64,000 nucleotides of DNA from an uncultured Agathobacter sp. (lineage in GTDB: Bacteria > Bacillota > Clostridia > Lachnospirales > Lachnospiraceae), in assembly GCA_934307695.1 (NCBI GenBank), contig CAKRCS010000012.1:1-64000 (forward strand), in the 5' to 3' direction. The notes beneath the pieces are model-generated. The model searched no databases, was not told the DNA's origin, and worked only from the letters and a program-made list of their open reading frames with translations. Position 1 is the first letter of the stretch. Each line of letters opens with the position of its first letter. This document shows positions 8,733 to 17,832 of this stretch, piece by piece. The position numbers and the translations under genes were made by a program.

Positions 8733-8761
8733 ATTATACGCCTGCATATAGGAAAGCACAA
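8733..8761 (-). promoter_or_regulatory. promoter of pepF-pepP
   Basis: On the minus strand TTGTGC (8756-8761) and TATAAT (8733-8738) are separated by 17 nt. Transcription would begin near 8726, leaving a 5' leader of about 75 nt before pepF. Confidence 0.6.
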
Positions 8762-8830
8762 TTTATCACGATAAAGTATGAGAAAACAAGTCAGAAACCG
8801 GTTGCAGCGCATTCCGATATTTTGACAATC

Positions 8831-8859
8831 AAAAAGGACCGGCGGGTACCGGTCCTTTT
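8831..8859. terminator. strong hairpin with flanking A/T runs
   Basis: AAAAAGGACCGG/CCGGTCCTTTT forms an 11-12 bp stem with T-runs on both strands. It lies upstream of the pepF promoter and upstream of a short plus-strand ORF, so it may insulate the divergent units. Which strand it terminates cannot be decided from the window. Confidence 0.5.
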
Positions 8860-8873
8860 CGAGGAGTTAAGTT

Positions 8874-9008
8874 ATGAAAAAATTAAAAAAAGGGAATTAT
8901 GTAAACCAAATGAATGATGTGTACCATTTGTTGTTTACAGGTATTACTATACAATGTAAATGTGACATAAGTTTGGACAGATTCGAAAAAAAATCTAAAA
9001 TTCATTAG
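8874..9008 (+). CDS. possible small protein (44 aa), unknown
   Basis: An ATG with GAGGAG nine nt upstream opens a 44-codon frame (MKKLKKGNYVNQMNDVYH...KKSKIH). The N-terminus is very basic and the middle is mildly hydrophobic (LLFTGITIQ). I do not recognise it. It sits between the hairpin at 8831-8859 and the alaX-like gene. A good ribosome binding site is the only positive evidence, and the strongly A-rich sequence could give such a frame by chance. Confidence 0.25.
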   Translation: MKKLKKGNYVNQMNDVYHLLFTGITIQCKCDISLDRFEKKSKIH

Positions 9009-9074
9009 AAAATCCTTAAGAAAAGCTTAGGAAAGTGTATAATTGAGGAAAATGGACAAAAAGGAGACAAAAAT

Positions 9075-10250
9075 ATGGAAGCAGCAACCATTCGTTTATT
9101 TGATAATGATGCGTATGCAACGGAGTTTACCGCCACAGCGATAAGCTGTGAGAGTGTAATGGAAGATGACAAAACCAGCTACCGGCTTGTTCTCGATCGG
9201 ACGCTTTTTTTCCCGGAGGAGGGAGGGCAGAGCCCGGACTGCGGAACGATAAACGGGATCGAGGTGCTTGATGTACAGATCAAAAAGGATGTTATCTACC
9301 ACACGGTAGCTTCCTATATAGAGCCGGGGACGGCGGTATCCGGCAAAATCGACTGGAAGCATCGCTTTTACAATATGCAGCAGCATTCCGGGGAGCATAT
9401 CTTTTCCGGCATCGTACATAAGACATACGGCTATAATAATGTAGGCTTCCATTTAAGCAACCAGATCGTCACGATGGACTTTGACGGTGTTTTGACGGAG
9501 GAGCAGGCCGCACAGGTCGAGTACCGGGTGAATGAAGCAATCGCAGCTGACATTGCGGTGGAGGTAACCTATCCGACAAAGGAGGAGCTGGCATTGCTGG
9601 ATTACCGCAGCAAGATCGAGATCGAGGGACAGGTGCGCATCGTCACGATCCCGGGCTATGATGTCTGTGCCTGCTGTGCGCCACACGTTCACCGCACGGG
9701 CGAGATCGGAATGCTCAAGGTCATGACCTTACAGAACTATAAGGGCGGCGTGCGGATCAGTATGTTGTGCGGATTCCGCGCATTAGAGGCATTCCGGGAA
9801 AAGGCAAGAGTCATCACAGAGCTGTCCGGTCTGCTCACCTGTGGGCAGGAGATGCTTGTCGATAATGTTGCTAAGCAAAAGGCGGCAAATCAATCCCTAA
9901 AATCCCAGCTTGCATCTGCAAAGCAGGAGCTGATGGAGTACAAGCTTACTGCAATTCCGGCGGAGCAGAAAAATGTGATCGTGTTTGACCGCGGAATGGA
10001 CGCAAACGCAATGCGAAATGCTATCAACCGTCTGGTGAAGGAGCATGAGGGGATTTGTGCGTTCTTCAACGGCAGTGATGAGGAGGGCTACAATTATATT
10101 ATCGGAAGCCGGAGTATTTCCTGCAAAGAAATCGCAGATGAGATGCGGCAGAGCCTGATGGCGCGCGGCGGTGGGAGCGATGCAATGATCCAGGGAAGCG
10201 TCAATGCCCAAAGAGAGGATATTGAAAAGACGTTATCTGCGCTTGCGTAA
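9075..10250 (+). CDS. alanyl-tRNA editing protein (AlaX-type, with DHHA1 domain)
   Basis: 391 aa. The N-terminal domain resembles the second additional and editing domains of AlaRS. Zinc-binding motifs are QQHSGEHIFSG (HxxxH) and CACCAPHVHRTGEIG (CxxxH). The C-terminal part, from about residue 270, is DHHA1-like, ending with a glycine-rich RGGGSDAMIQG motif. There is no aminoacylation domain. Such free-standing proteins hydrolyse Ser or Gly mischarged onto tRNA-Ala. The ATG has AAGGAG upstream, and a TATAAT box lies at 9038-9043. Confidence 0.88.
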   Translation: MEAATIRLFDNDAYATEFTATAISCESVMEDDKTSYRLVLDRTLFFPEEGGQSPDCGTINGIEVLDVQIKKDVIYHTVASYIEPGTAVSGKIDWKHRFYNMQQHSGEHIFSGIVHKTYGYNNVGFHLSNQIVTMDFDGVLTEEQAAQVEYRVNEAIAADIAVEVTYPTKEELALLDYRSKIEIEGQVRIVTIPGYDVCACCAPHVHRTGEIGMLKVMTLQNYKGGVRISMLCGFRALEAFREKARVITELSGLLTCGQEMLVDNVAKQKAANQSLKSQLASAKQELMEYKLTAIPAEQKNVIVFDRGMDANAMRNAINRLVKEHEGICAFFNGSDEEGYNYIIGSRSISCKEIADEMRQSLMARGGGSDAMIQGSVNAQREDIEKTLSALA

Positions 10251-10276
10251 AGCAGGCATAGATAACGCCGGATATG

Positions 10277-10837
10277 TTACAGTGTGATGTTGATGAGACC
10301 GCCGTTTCCGGTCATCTCCTGATACAGTGCATCGTAGGTGTTGCTCTTTAGCTTGCGCGCGATGGAGTTGGTCTTGGTGATAAAGTGGCTGTCGTCCTTG
10401 GTAAAGGTACTCTTTAGCGTATCGATGCTCTTGGTCTTGAGCAGATTCTCATTGACGGAAAGCGAGCCGTTTTTTTCGACCGTAATCCCGACATTTTTCA
10501 GATCATCGCTGTATTTCGCCGCGAGGCTTTTTAGCTGGCGGGAATACTTGGACAGATCCGGGTTATCACTTTCGGCGCTGGAGGTCAGCGTGTTGTTGTA
10601 GGTGTCAGCGAACGCCTTTATGGTACTGTAAATATTCTCGATGTTCTCCTCATCGGAAAAATCGTAGGAACCGAGTTTGCCTACGGCACGCTTGAGTGCG
10701 CGGGCATCCTCGTAGGATAGCTCGCTGGTGGTAAGCTTGCTCCGCTCCGATGCCTTCCTGGCGCTGCGGTTTGCCTGATAAAAATTGTTCAGATAAAAAT
10801 CTGCGGTAAGTGTGACACCGCTGGATACCTTTGCCAT
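10277..10837 (-). CDS. conserved hypothetical protein with FliD C-terminus-like pattern
   Basis: 186 aa from the ATG at 10837, which has GGGAGG seven nt upstream. The frame continues 19 codons upstream without a better site. The protein is helical and soluble with no signal peptide. The segment LAAKYSDDLKNVGITVEKNG followed by SLSVNENLLKTKSIDTLKSTF resembles the C-terminal repeat region of flagellar cap proteins (the pattern LGI...DGSLSVDEDKL...). It is far shorter than FliD and has no flagellar neighbours. The function is unknown, and the flagellar similarity is inference from pattern only. Confidence 0.65.
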   Translation of the reverse strand: MAKVSSGVTLTADFYLNNFYQANRSARKASERSKLTTSELSYEDARALKRAVGKLGSYDFSDEENIENIYSTIKAFADTYNNTLTSSAESDNPDLSKYSRQLKSLAAKYSDDLKNVGITVEKNGSLSVNENLLKTKSIDTLKSTFTKDDSHFITKTNSIARKLKSNTYDALYQEMTGNGGLINITL

Positions 10838-10971
10838 AATCCAGCCTCCCTGCAATGAAATATGCATATCCCAATCTACATTATTTATCGGCATTTTTTA
10901 ATATTTCTTTACAATATTCATGAAAAGAAGTAGAATTTAGGCAGACAAAGACAACAACGGGAGGTTGCTTT

Positions 10972-12015
10972 ATGAATAAAAAGGCTTTTGGAACAATTAC
11001 ATCCGGACAGGAAGCATCACTGTATACCATCTCGAACAGCAAGGGAATGTCAGTTGCGGTGACAGATTTCGGAGTGACGATTGTTTCCATATTTGTAAAA
11101 GACAAAGAGGGAAATGTACGCGATGTCGTGTTAGGCTATGATGATGTGAGCGGTTATGTGAAGAACCTGTGCTACTTCGGGGCAACCGTCGGACGCAACT
11201 GCAACCGTATCTCAGATGCGAAGATCACGATTGATGGAAAGGTTTACGAGCTTGAGAACAACGACCGTGGCAACAATCTGCACAGCGGCACGCATTCACT
11301 CGCGAGAGTGATCTGGAGCGTGGCAGAGCAGACCGATTCCAGGATCGTTTTCGAGTATAAAAGCCCGGATCTGGAAGAGGGATATCCGGGAAATGCGACT
11401 GTCCGTGTGACGGTTGAAGTGACAGAGGACAATGATTTCGCGATTTCTTACTATGCGGTGGCTGACCAGAAGACCGTATTTAACATGACAAATCATTGCT
11501 ACTTTAATTTGAATGGACATGCATCCGGCAAGGTGCTTGACCAGATGCTCTGCATCAACGCTTCAGGCTACACACCGGTGCAGAATGAGAAGTCTATCCC
11601 GACCGGAGAGATTCTCCCGGTGGAGGGAACTCCGTTTGATTTCCGCAGCGAGAAGCCGATCGGCCAGGACATCGCAGCAGATCATGAGCAGATCGGATAC
11701 AGCGGTGGTTACGATCACAACTTCGCAATTGACAGAACCGGAGAGGGAATGGAGCATGCAGCGTATGCGTACGCAAAGGAGTCCGGTATCCGCATGGATG
11801 TATATACCGATTGCCTCGGTGTGCAGTTATACTCTGCAAACGGAATTGCCGGACAGGTCGGAAAGGGAAACGCTGCCTATCCGGATCAGGGAGCATTCTG
11901 CTTAGAGACACAGTATTTCCCGAACGCGATCAACGAGCCGAACTTTGTCACACCTGTGTTTGATGCCGGTGTGCCGTATGAGAGCAAGACGCTGTATCGT
12001 TTCAGCATCGAATAG
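10972..12015 (+). CDS. galM: aldose 1-epimerase (galactose mutarotase)
   Basis: 347 aa, the typical length. Landmarks are FGATVGRNCNRI near the N-terminus, NNLHSGTHSLARVIW, the catalytic-His region MTNHCYFNLNGH, GGYDHNF, and the C-terminal CLETQYFPNAINEPNF containing the catalytic Glu. GalM interconverts alpha and beta anomers of galactose or glucose and feeds the Leloir pathway. GGGAGG precedes the ATG. It stands alone and is closed by its own terminator at 12059-12108. Confidence 0.93.
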   Translation: MNKKAFGTITSGQEASLYTISNSKGMSVAVTDFGVTIVSIFVKDKEGNVRDVVLGYDDVSGYVKNLCYFGATVGRNCNRISDAKITIDGKVYELENNDRGNNLHSGTHSLARVIWSVAEQTDSRIVFEYKSPDLEEGYPGNATVRVTVEVTEDNDFAISYYAVADQKTVFNMTNHCYFNLNGHASGKVLDQMLCINASGYTPVQNEKSIPTGEILPVEGTPFDFRSEKPIGQDIAADHEQIGYSGGYDHNFAIDRTGEGMEHAAYAYAKESGIRMDVYTDCLGVQLYSANGIAGQVGKGNAAYPDQGAFCLETQYFPNAINEPNFVTPVFDAGVPYESKTLYRFSIE

Positions 12016-12058
12016 ACAAATAATTTTGCATGGTAACTGGAAGTTATAGAACAGTTAG

Positions 12059-12108
12059 AAAAGGCAGCGGGTAACCTTTGAGGATGAAGAGTTGCCTGCC
12101 GCCTTTTT
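12059..12108 (+). terminator. intrinsic terminator of galM
   Basis: A 17-bp imperfect stem, AAAAGGCAGCGGGTAAC paired with GTTGCCTGCCGCCTTTT (one A.C mismatch and two wobble pairs), ends in a T-run at 12104-12108. Confidence 0.8.
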
Positions 12109-12137
12109 GATTTCAGAAAGAATGGAGAGAAAATTGT

Positions 12138-13067
12138 ATGAAGATCGTTTTCTTGGACGCAAAGACCATCGGGGATGACATTGATCTGTCCGGGTATAAG
12201 GAGCTTGGAGAAGTAGTGACGTATGACTTTTCTACGACCGAGGAGGCGCGGGAGCGCACAAAGGATGCGGATGTGATCGTGCTCAATAAGGTGGAGATCA
12301 ATGAGACTTCGATCGGGGAGGCAGCGCACCTAAAGCTGGTGTGCGTGACAGCTACCGGAACCAACAACCTTGACAAGGAATATCTTGCAAAGCGCAACAT
12401 CCCGTGGCGTAACGTTGCAGGTTATTCCACGGAGACCGTCGCACAGCACACCTTTGCACTCTTGTTTTACCTGATGGAAAAGTTGCGTTACTATGATGAT
12501 TATGTCAAGTCAGAGCGGTATGTGGAGGATGTTTCCTTCACGCATTTTGACCATGTGTTCCATGAGCTGTCGGGAAAGACGTGGGGCATCATCGGACTTG
12601 GAGCGATCGGACGGCGCGTGGCAGACATTGCAAAGCTATTTGGCTGCCATGTTATTTATTATTCCACCTCCGGGAAAAATGATCAAAAGGACTATGAGCG
12701 TGTCAGCTTTGACGAGCTGCTTCGCACCTCGGATATCGTATCGGTACACGCACCGCTGACACCGGAGACAAACGGACTGATGAACGCGGAGGCATTTGGA
12801 AAGATGAAACCGGAAGCCATCTTTTTAAATCTCGGACGCGGACCGATCGTGGTGGAGCAGGATCTGGCGGATGCTTTGAAACATGGACAGATTGCGGCGG
12901 CCGGACTGGATGTGCTTTGCAAGGAGCCGATGGCAGCCGACAATCCGTTAAAGGAGATCAAGGACAGCGAGCGACTGCTGATCACACCGCATATCGCATG
13001 GGCGAGCATTGAAGCACGCACAAGACTGATGCAGATCATCTTAGGATATATCAGGGAAATGCAATAG
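12138..13067 (+). CDS. D-2-hydroxyacid dehydrogenase (NAD-dependent)
   Basis: 309 aa. The Rossmann motif is WGIIGLGAIGRRVA at about residues 154-167. Other landmarks are the VTATGTNNLD substrate region, the Arg-containing NLGRGPIVVEQDLADAL, GLDVLCKEP with the catalytic Glu, and the catalytic His in LLITPHIAWAS. It reduces 2-keto acids to D-2-hydroxy acids, or the reverse. The layout is closest to glycerate or hydroxypyruvate reductases, but the exact substrate cannot be decided. Confidence 0.88.
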   Translation: MKIVFLDAKTIGDDIDLSGYKELGEVVTYDFSTTEEARERTKDADVIVLNKVEINETSIGEAAHLKLVCVTATGTNNLDKEYLAKRNIPWRNVAGYSTETVAQHTFALLFYLMEKLRYYDDYVKSERYVEDVSFTHFDHVFHELSGKTWGIIGLGAIGRRVADIAKLFGCHVIYYSTSGKNDQKDYERVSFDELLRTSDIVSVHAPLTPETNGLMNAEAFGKMKPEAIFLNLGRGPIVVEQDLADALKHGQIAAAGLDVLCKEPMAADNPLKEIKDSERLLITPHIAWASIEARTRLMQIILGYIREMQ

Positions 13068-13084
13068 AAGAGAGAGTGAACTTT

Positions 13085-14038
13085 ATGCCTGGATTTACAA
13101 CACATTATCTGTTTGGAGTACAAACCTATCAGCGGATGGAACCGGATGAGCTGCGCAGCATTATCCGGAAGAATCACCGGGCGTTCTCGTTGGGACTTCA
13201 GGGACCGGACATATTTTTCTATTATCTGCCGTCCTACTTCCTGCACAAGGAGAATATCGGCGCACTCGCGCATGACAACGAGACGGGGGCATTTATCGCC
13301 CAGCTGATACAGAGCCGGAAGCAATTCTGGGGGAGCAGGCGCAAGCGGGACATTGCTGATGCGTATCTATGTGGGTTTATCGGACACTACACACTGGACT
13401 GCGTGATGCATCCGTATGTCTACGCGTTTACCAATTATGACCCGGAGAATAAGAAAAGGAACGTTGATTATTTTGGGCAGCATGCCTACTTTGAGACAGA
13501 GCTGGACACACAGCTGCTATGGCATTACAAACATATGCGACCAACGGAATTTCATCAGGACGCAACAATCCGGCTGAGTGCAATCGAGACAAACGTAATA
13601 GCGCGCATGCTGGCATATGCGTACAAGCATACGTATCATGTGTCTGCCCCAAGGGCAATGATGCGCGGTGCAATCCGCTGGATGCGCACAGGAACGCGAC
13701 TGACGAACGATCCGTCCGGCCAGAAGAAGGTTCTTGTGCGTCTGGTGGAGAAATATGCGCTCGACCATGCATTCATCTCGCCGATGCTGCCAAGCAACCG
13801 TTACCGCTTTGTTAAAGATCCGCTCAACCTACAAAGACGGGAGTGGAGGCATCCGTGGACGAAAGAGACCACCACAGATACCTTTGCAGATCTGCTTGTA
13901 AGGGCACAGAACATCTATAAGAAGCGTCTGGGGGCGTATGAGACTATGCGCCGTAATGGATTTTCGGGGGAATGGCTTGCAGCCTTTTTGAATGAATACG
14001 GGAACTGTTCCTTCCTAAGTGGACAGAGGCTTTCGTGA
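13085..14038 (+). CDS. zinc-dependent phospholipase C-like protein
   Basis: 317 aa from the ATG at 13085 (AGAGAG upstream); a GTG at 13076 is an alternative. The family pattern PGFTTHYLFG, then FSLGLQGPDIFFYYLP, GALAHDN and FIGHYTLDCVMHPYVYAFTNY provides His and Asp residues typical of the Zn_dep_PLPC domain. No signal peptide is visible, unlike secreted clostridial phospholipase C toxins, so an intracellular hydrolase of unknown substrate is more likely. It follows the dehydrogenase gene after 17 nt and may be cotranscribed. Confidence 0.8.
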   Translation: MPGFTTHYLFGVQTYQRMEPDELRSIIRKNHRAFSLGLQGPDIFFYYLPSYFLHKENIGALAHDNETGAFIAQLIQSRKQFWGSRRKRDIADAYLCGFIGHYTLDCVMHPYVYAFTNYDPENKKRNVDYFGQHAYFETELDTQLLWHYKHMRPTEFHQDATIRLSAIETNVIARMLAYAYKHTYHVSAPRAMMRGAIRWMRTGTRLTNDPSGQKKVLVRLVEKYALDHAFISPMLPSNRYRFVKDPLNLQRREWRHPWTKETTTDTFADLLVRAQNIYKKRLGAYETMRRNGFSGEWLAAFLNEYGNCSFLSGQRLS

Positions 14039-14146
14039 CAGATATAAAGCGCTTGCGGATCACAGGTCTGTGGTTGCCACAGGCGTATGTTTGGTGTATT
14101 CTATCAAAAGATACGCAATAGATGGAATAGAATGAGAGGTGTCAGC

Positions 14147-16366
14147 TTGAAACTACATGAATTACTCAAATATGATGACATCGTTGTGCAGTGTCACGAC
14201 AACCCGGATGCGGATGCTCTGGCATCCGGCTTTGCGGTGTATTTATATCTGAAGGAGAACGGCAAGTCGGTTTCGTTTATCTATGGCGGCAGGAACGCCA
14301 TCCGAAAGAGCAATCTGGTGCTGATGCGCAAGGAACTGGATATCCCGATCGAGCATGTAATGCAGCTGGATGAGCCGGAGCTTCTGATAACGGTGGACTG
14401 CCAGTATGGGGAGGGAAATGTAAGCTATTTTCCCGCAAAGCAGGTTGCGGTGCTTGACCATCACCGCGTGACGCGCAAGCTCCCGGAATTAAACGAGGTC
14501 AGAAGCTCCCTGGGCTCCTGCTCGACGCTGATCTGGGAACTGCTCAAGGAAGAAGGCTATGATGTCAATGCGAACAGGAAGCTCGCTACGGCATTGTACT
14601 ACGGGCTGTATACGGACACCAGCTTTACCGAGATCACGCACCCGCTGGATAAGGACTTGCGGGATCAGGCGGAATTTGATCCACAGCTCATTACCAAATT
14701 CTTAAATGCGAACCTCTCCATAGAGGAGCTTGAGGTTGCCGGCACGGCACTGCTCAAGAGCGACTATATTGATGAATACCGCTGCGCGATCGTAAAGGCG
14801 GGACCGTGTGATCCGAACATACTCGGCATCATCAGCGATCTTGTGCTGGAGGTGGATGCGGTTGATATCTGTCTTGTATTTGCAGTCCTTCCGACCGGGG
14901 TTAAGGTCTCGTTCCGGAGCTGCGTAAAGGAAGTGCAGGCAAACGAGCTTGCGGCAGAGATCACAAAGGGCATCGGAAGCGGCGGCGGCCACATGGTCAA
15001 AGCCGGCGGACTCATCGATATCGGACTGCTCATGCCGGAATACGAAGAATATTGTAAAAGCAAGGGCATTCTTCCGAGAATGGTGTTGCAGGAGGATGGT
15101 ATCACGGAGCGGCCGTCCGATTCGGCGATCAAGTCCGTGCTGGAGCGCCGGCTGGTGCAATATTTTGAAAATTCCCAGATCATCTATGCGGGGGACGACA
15201 CGATCGACACCAACGAGATGCAGGAGTATGTGAGAAAGCCGTTCCCGGCGGGCTATGTCCGTGTGGCAGAGCTTTTTCCGGTAAAGACGCCGATCACCGT
15301 CCGTACCATGGAGGGCGATTTGGACACACAGGTGGAGGATGACACGGTCATCCTGATCGGTAAAAAGGGTGAGGTTTCCCTCACGAAGCAGGCAGTTTTT
15401 GCACAGAGCTACCGCACCTATGACCGCCCGTTCGTGCCGGAGAAGATGGAGTACAAGCCAACGATTAAGGACAATGCCAATGGGACAACCGTTGTACTTA
15501 CCGAATATGCAAAGACCTGTATCGCAACAGGCAGGATGACAGTGCTTGCGAAGAAGCTGGATCACAACGTGAAGATCTTTTCCGAGTGGAGTGCAAGCAA
15601 ATATATGAAAGGACGTGTGGGTGACTATCTTGTGATCCGGGATGGCAACCCATCGGATGTATATACAATGGACGGAACAATTTTTGAGGAATGCTACACA
15701 AAGACAGGACAGCAGGGCGGACATGCCGTAAAGGCGGTCATTTTTGATCTGGATGGCACACTGTTATACACCTTGCAGGATCTTGCGGATGCGGTCAATT
15801 ATGCGCTGCGCAAGCATGCGATGCCGGAGCGGACGCTTGAGGAGGTGCGCAAATTCGTAGGAAACGGCGTAGAGCTTCTTATGATCCGCGCGATTCCGGA
15901 TGGCAGGGAGAACCCGGAGTTTGAAGAAACCTTTGCTGATTTTAAGGCATATTACGGAGAACACTGCAAGGATCACACCGCACCTTACCCGGATGTCCTC
16001 GTGCTGATGAAGGAGCTTCAGGCAAGAGGCATCAAGATGGCGATCGTATCCAACAAGATTGACTCTGCCGTAAAGGAGCTGGACAGAGATTTCTTCAGCG
16101 GCCTTACGCAGGCAGCAATCGGTGAGATGGAGGGCGTCAAGAGAAAGCCGGCACCGGACACCGCACTCAAGGCGATGCAGGAGCTTGGCGTGACGCCGGA
16201 GGAATCGATCTACGTCGGGGATTCCGATGTTGACATCGCTACCGCAGCAAACGCGCATATTCCATGTGTTTCCGTAACGTGGGGATTCCGGGATGTGGAG
16301 TTTTTGAAGGAGCATGGGGCAACGACGCTGATCGATCATCCGTTGGAGCTGCTGGATCAGATCTGA
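14147..16366 (+). CDS. DHH phosphoesterase fused to HAD phosphatase
   Basis: 739 aa from a TTG at 14147, preceded by AGAGGTG and giving a family-like N-terminus (KLHELLKYDDIV). ATG starts at 14087 and 14132 are possible but lack good ribosome sites. The first part is a DHH/DHHA1 phosphoesterase: DNPDADALASG at Asp18-Gly28, DHH at 104-106, and GGGHMVKAGG. A middle region of about 200 aa follows. The C-terminal 210 residues are a complete HAD phosphatase starting DLDGT at Asp534, then SNK (motif II), KRKPAPD (motif III) and GDSDVD (motif IV), like phosphoglycolate or pyrophosphate phosphatases. The DHH part fits enzymes that cleave oligoribonucleotides or cyclic-di-AMP products. The fusion pairing is unusual. 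Confidence 0.85.
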   Translation: MKLHELLKYDDIVVQCHDNPDADALASGFAVYLYLKENGKSVSFIYGGRNAIRKSNLVLMRKELDIPIEHVMQLDEPELLITVDCQYGEGNVSYFPAKQVAVLDHHRVTRKLPELNEVRSSLGSCSTLIWELLKEEGYDVNANRKLATALYYGLYTDTSFTEITHPLDKDLRDQAEFDPQLITKFLNANLSIEELEVAGTALLKSDYIDEYRCAIVKAGPCDPNILGIISDLVLEVDAVDICLVFAVLPTGVKVSFRSCVKEVQANELAAEITKGIGSGGGHMVKAGGLIDIGLLMPEYEEYCKSKGILPRMVLQEDGITERPSDSAIKSVLERRLVQYFENSQIIYAGDDTIDTNEMQEYVRKPFPAGYVRVAELFPVKTPITVRTMEGDLDTQVEDDTVILIGKKGEVSLTKQAVFAQSYRTYDRPFVPEKMEYKPTIKDNANGTTVVLTEYAKTCIATGRMTVLAKKLDHNVKIFSEWSASKYMKGRVGDYLVIRDGNPSDVYTMDGTIFEECYTKTGQQGGHAVKAVIFDLDGTLLYTLQDLADAVNYALRKHAMPERTLEEVRKFVGNGVELLMIRAIPDGRENPEFEETFADFKAYYGEHCKDHTAPYPDVLVLMKELQARGIKMAIVSNKIDSAVKELDRDFFSGLTQAAIGEMEGVKRKPAPDTALKAMQELGVTPEESIYVGDSDVDIATAANAHIPCVSVTWGFRDVEFLKEHGATTLIDHPLELLDQI

Positions 16367-16427
16367 TGCGTCCGGCTGACGGTGCGAATAACTGCGGACA
16401 GATATGGTATTCTTAGGAGGAAAGAAC

Positions 16428-17297
16428 ATGGAGAGTAGAATTTCAGGACATACAGGACTAATGGCGCTTATCGGTTCACCGGTCGGACATTCCGGATCAC
16501 CGGCGATGTACAATTACAGCTTTCAGCGGCTCGGACTGGATTATGCGTATGTGGCGCTTGACATCAAGGAAAATGAGGTAAAGGATGCCATCGCAGCCAT
16601 GCGGCTTTTTAATATGAAGGGCGGTAATGTGACCATGCCGGACAAGACGGAGGCTGCAAAGTACATGGATGCGCTTTCACCTGCCGCACAGATCATCGGT
16701 GCGATCAACACCATCGTGAATGAGGATGGCAGGCTGACCGGACATATCACGGATGGAGAGGGCTTTGTCAACAACCTGAAGGATCACGGGATCGACATCA
16801 AAGGAAAGAAGATCACGGTTGCCGGAGGCGGCGGTGCAGCCACAGCAATTCAGGTGCAGTGTGCGCTTGACGGGGTATCGGAAATCACGATCTTTAACAA
16901 AAAGGATGCCTTTTTTGCAAGAACCGAGGCAACGGCGGAGAAGATCCGTGCAGCAGTTCCGGGAATCGTTGTGAACGTATATGATATCGACGATATTGCA
17001 AAGATGACGGAGGAGATCAGAAACAGTGATATTTTTGTCAACGCGACGATCGTTGGCATGAAGCCGCTTGACGATCAGAGTGTGGTAAAGGATCTTTCGG
17101 CTTTCCGTCCGGGGCTTGTCGTGTGTGATGCGGTATACAACCCGGAGGAGACAAAGCTTCTTCGCGAGGCGAAGGAAGCCGGATGCACCTGTGTCGGTGG
17201 AAAAGGAATGCTCTTATGGCAGGGTGTTTCCGCATTCAGGCTGTTCACAGGCAGGGACATGCCGGTGGAAGAGGTAAAAGAACGGTTTTTCGCATAG
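16428..17297 (+). CDS. aroE: shikimate dehydrogenase
   Basis: 289 aa from the ATG at 16428, which has AGGAGG eight nt upstream. The substrate-binding loop IGSPVGHSGSPAMYN and the catalytic Lys in MPDKTEAAKYMD are present, as is the dinucleotide motif VAGGGGAATAI. The usual GAGGA is replaced here by GGGGAA. A C-terminal QGVSAFRLFTG closes the fold. It reduces 3-dehydroshikimate to shikimate in aromatic amino-acid synthesis. It lies 14 nt upstream of aroK, the next enzyme of the same pathway. Confidence 0.93.
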   Translation: MESRISGHTGLMALIGSPVGHSGSPAMYNYSFQRLGLDYAYVALDIKENEVKDAIAAMRLFNMKGGNVTMPDKTEAAKYMDALSPAAQIIGAINTIVNEDGRLTGHITDGEGFVNNLKDHGIDIKGKKITVAGGGGAATAIQVQCALDGVSEITIFNKKDAFFARTEATAEKIRAAVPGIVVNVYDIDDIAKMTEEIRNSDIFVNATIVGMKPLDDQSVVKDLSAFRPGLVVCDAVYNPEETKLLREAKEAGCTCVGGKGMLLWQGVSAFRLFTGRDMPVEEVKERFFA

Positions 17298-17311
17298 GAT
17301 AAGGAGCGGAT

Positions 17312-17818
17312 ATGGAGAATATTTTTTTGATCGGATTTATGGGCTCCGGAAAGAGCACGATCGCACGGACACTTCAAAGACAGCTTGGAATGCCGCTTGT
17401 CGAGATGGATGCGCGCATCGTACAGGAGCAGGGAATGAGCATCAACGATATTTTTGCAAAGTACGGGGAGGATCATTTCCGGGATGTGGAGAGCCAGCTG
17501 ATCCTTACGATCGGAGGCGAGGGCAACACGATCGTTTCCTGTGGCGGCGGCGTGGTTGTCCGCCCGCAGAATGTAGAGTATATGCGCAAAAGCGGCAGGA
17601 TCGTCTACCTGAAGGCGAAGCCGGAGACGATCTACGAGCGCGTAAAGCACAGCACGGACCGTCCGATCTTAAACGGACACATGAATGTTGATTATATTGC
17701 AGGGTTGATGGAAAAGCGCCGCGAGCTGTATGAGAATGCGGCGGACATTACGATCCAGACGGACGGAAAGAGCCGCGATGAAATAGCAAAAGAGATCATG
17801 GCAGCGATTGCAGAATAA
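17312..17818 (+). CDS. aroK: shikimate kinase
   Basis: 168 aa. The P-loop GFMGSGKST is at residues 8-16, the substrate residues lie in EMDARI and FRDVE, SCGGGVV is present, and a lid (STDRPIL) carries the conserved Arg. It phosphorylates shikimate with ATP. AAGGAG precedes the ATG, and the gene follows aroE closely, so the two consecutive steps are cotranscribed. Confidence 0.95.
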   Translation: MENIFLIGFMGSGKSTIARTLQRQLGMPLVEMDARIVQEQGMSINDIFAKYGEDHFRDVESQLILTIGGEGNTIVSCGGGVVVRPQNVEYMRKSGRIVYLKAKPETIYERVKHSTDRPILNGHMNVDYIAGLMEKRRELYENAADITIQTDGKSRDEIAKEIMAAIAE

Positions 17819-17832
17819 TTGGAGAATTACAA

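Noticed and set aside
8651..8917. 88-codon plus-strand frame in the pepF upstream region
   Set aside because: It covers the pepF promoter and the hairpin at 8831-8859 and has no ribosome site.
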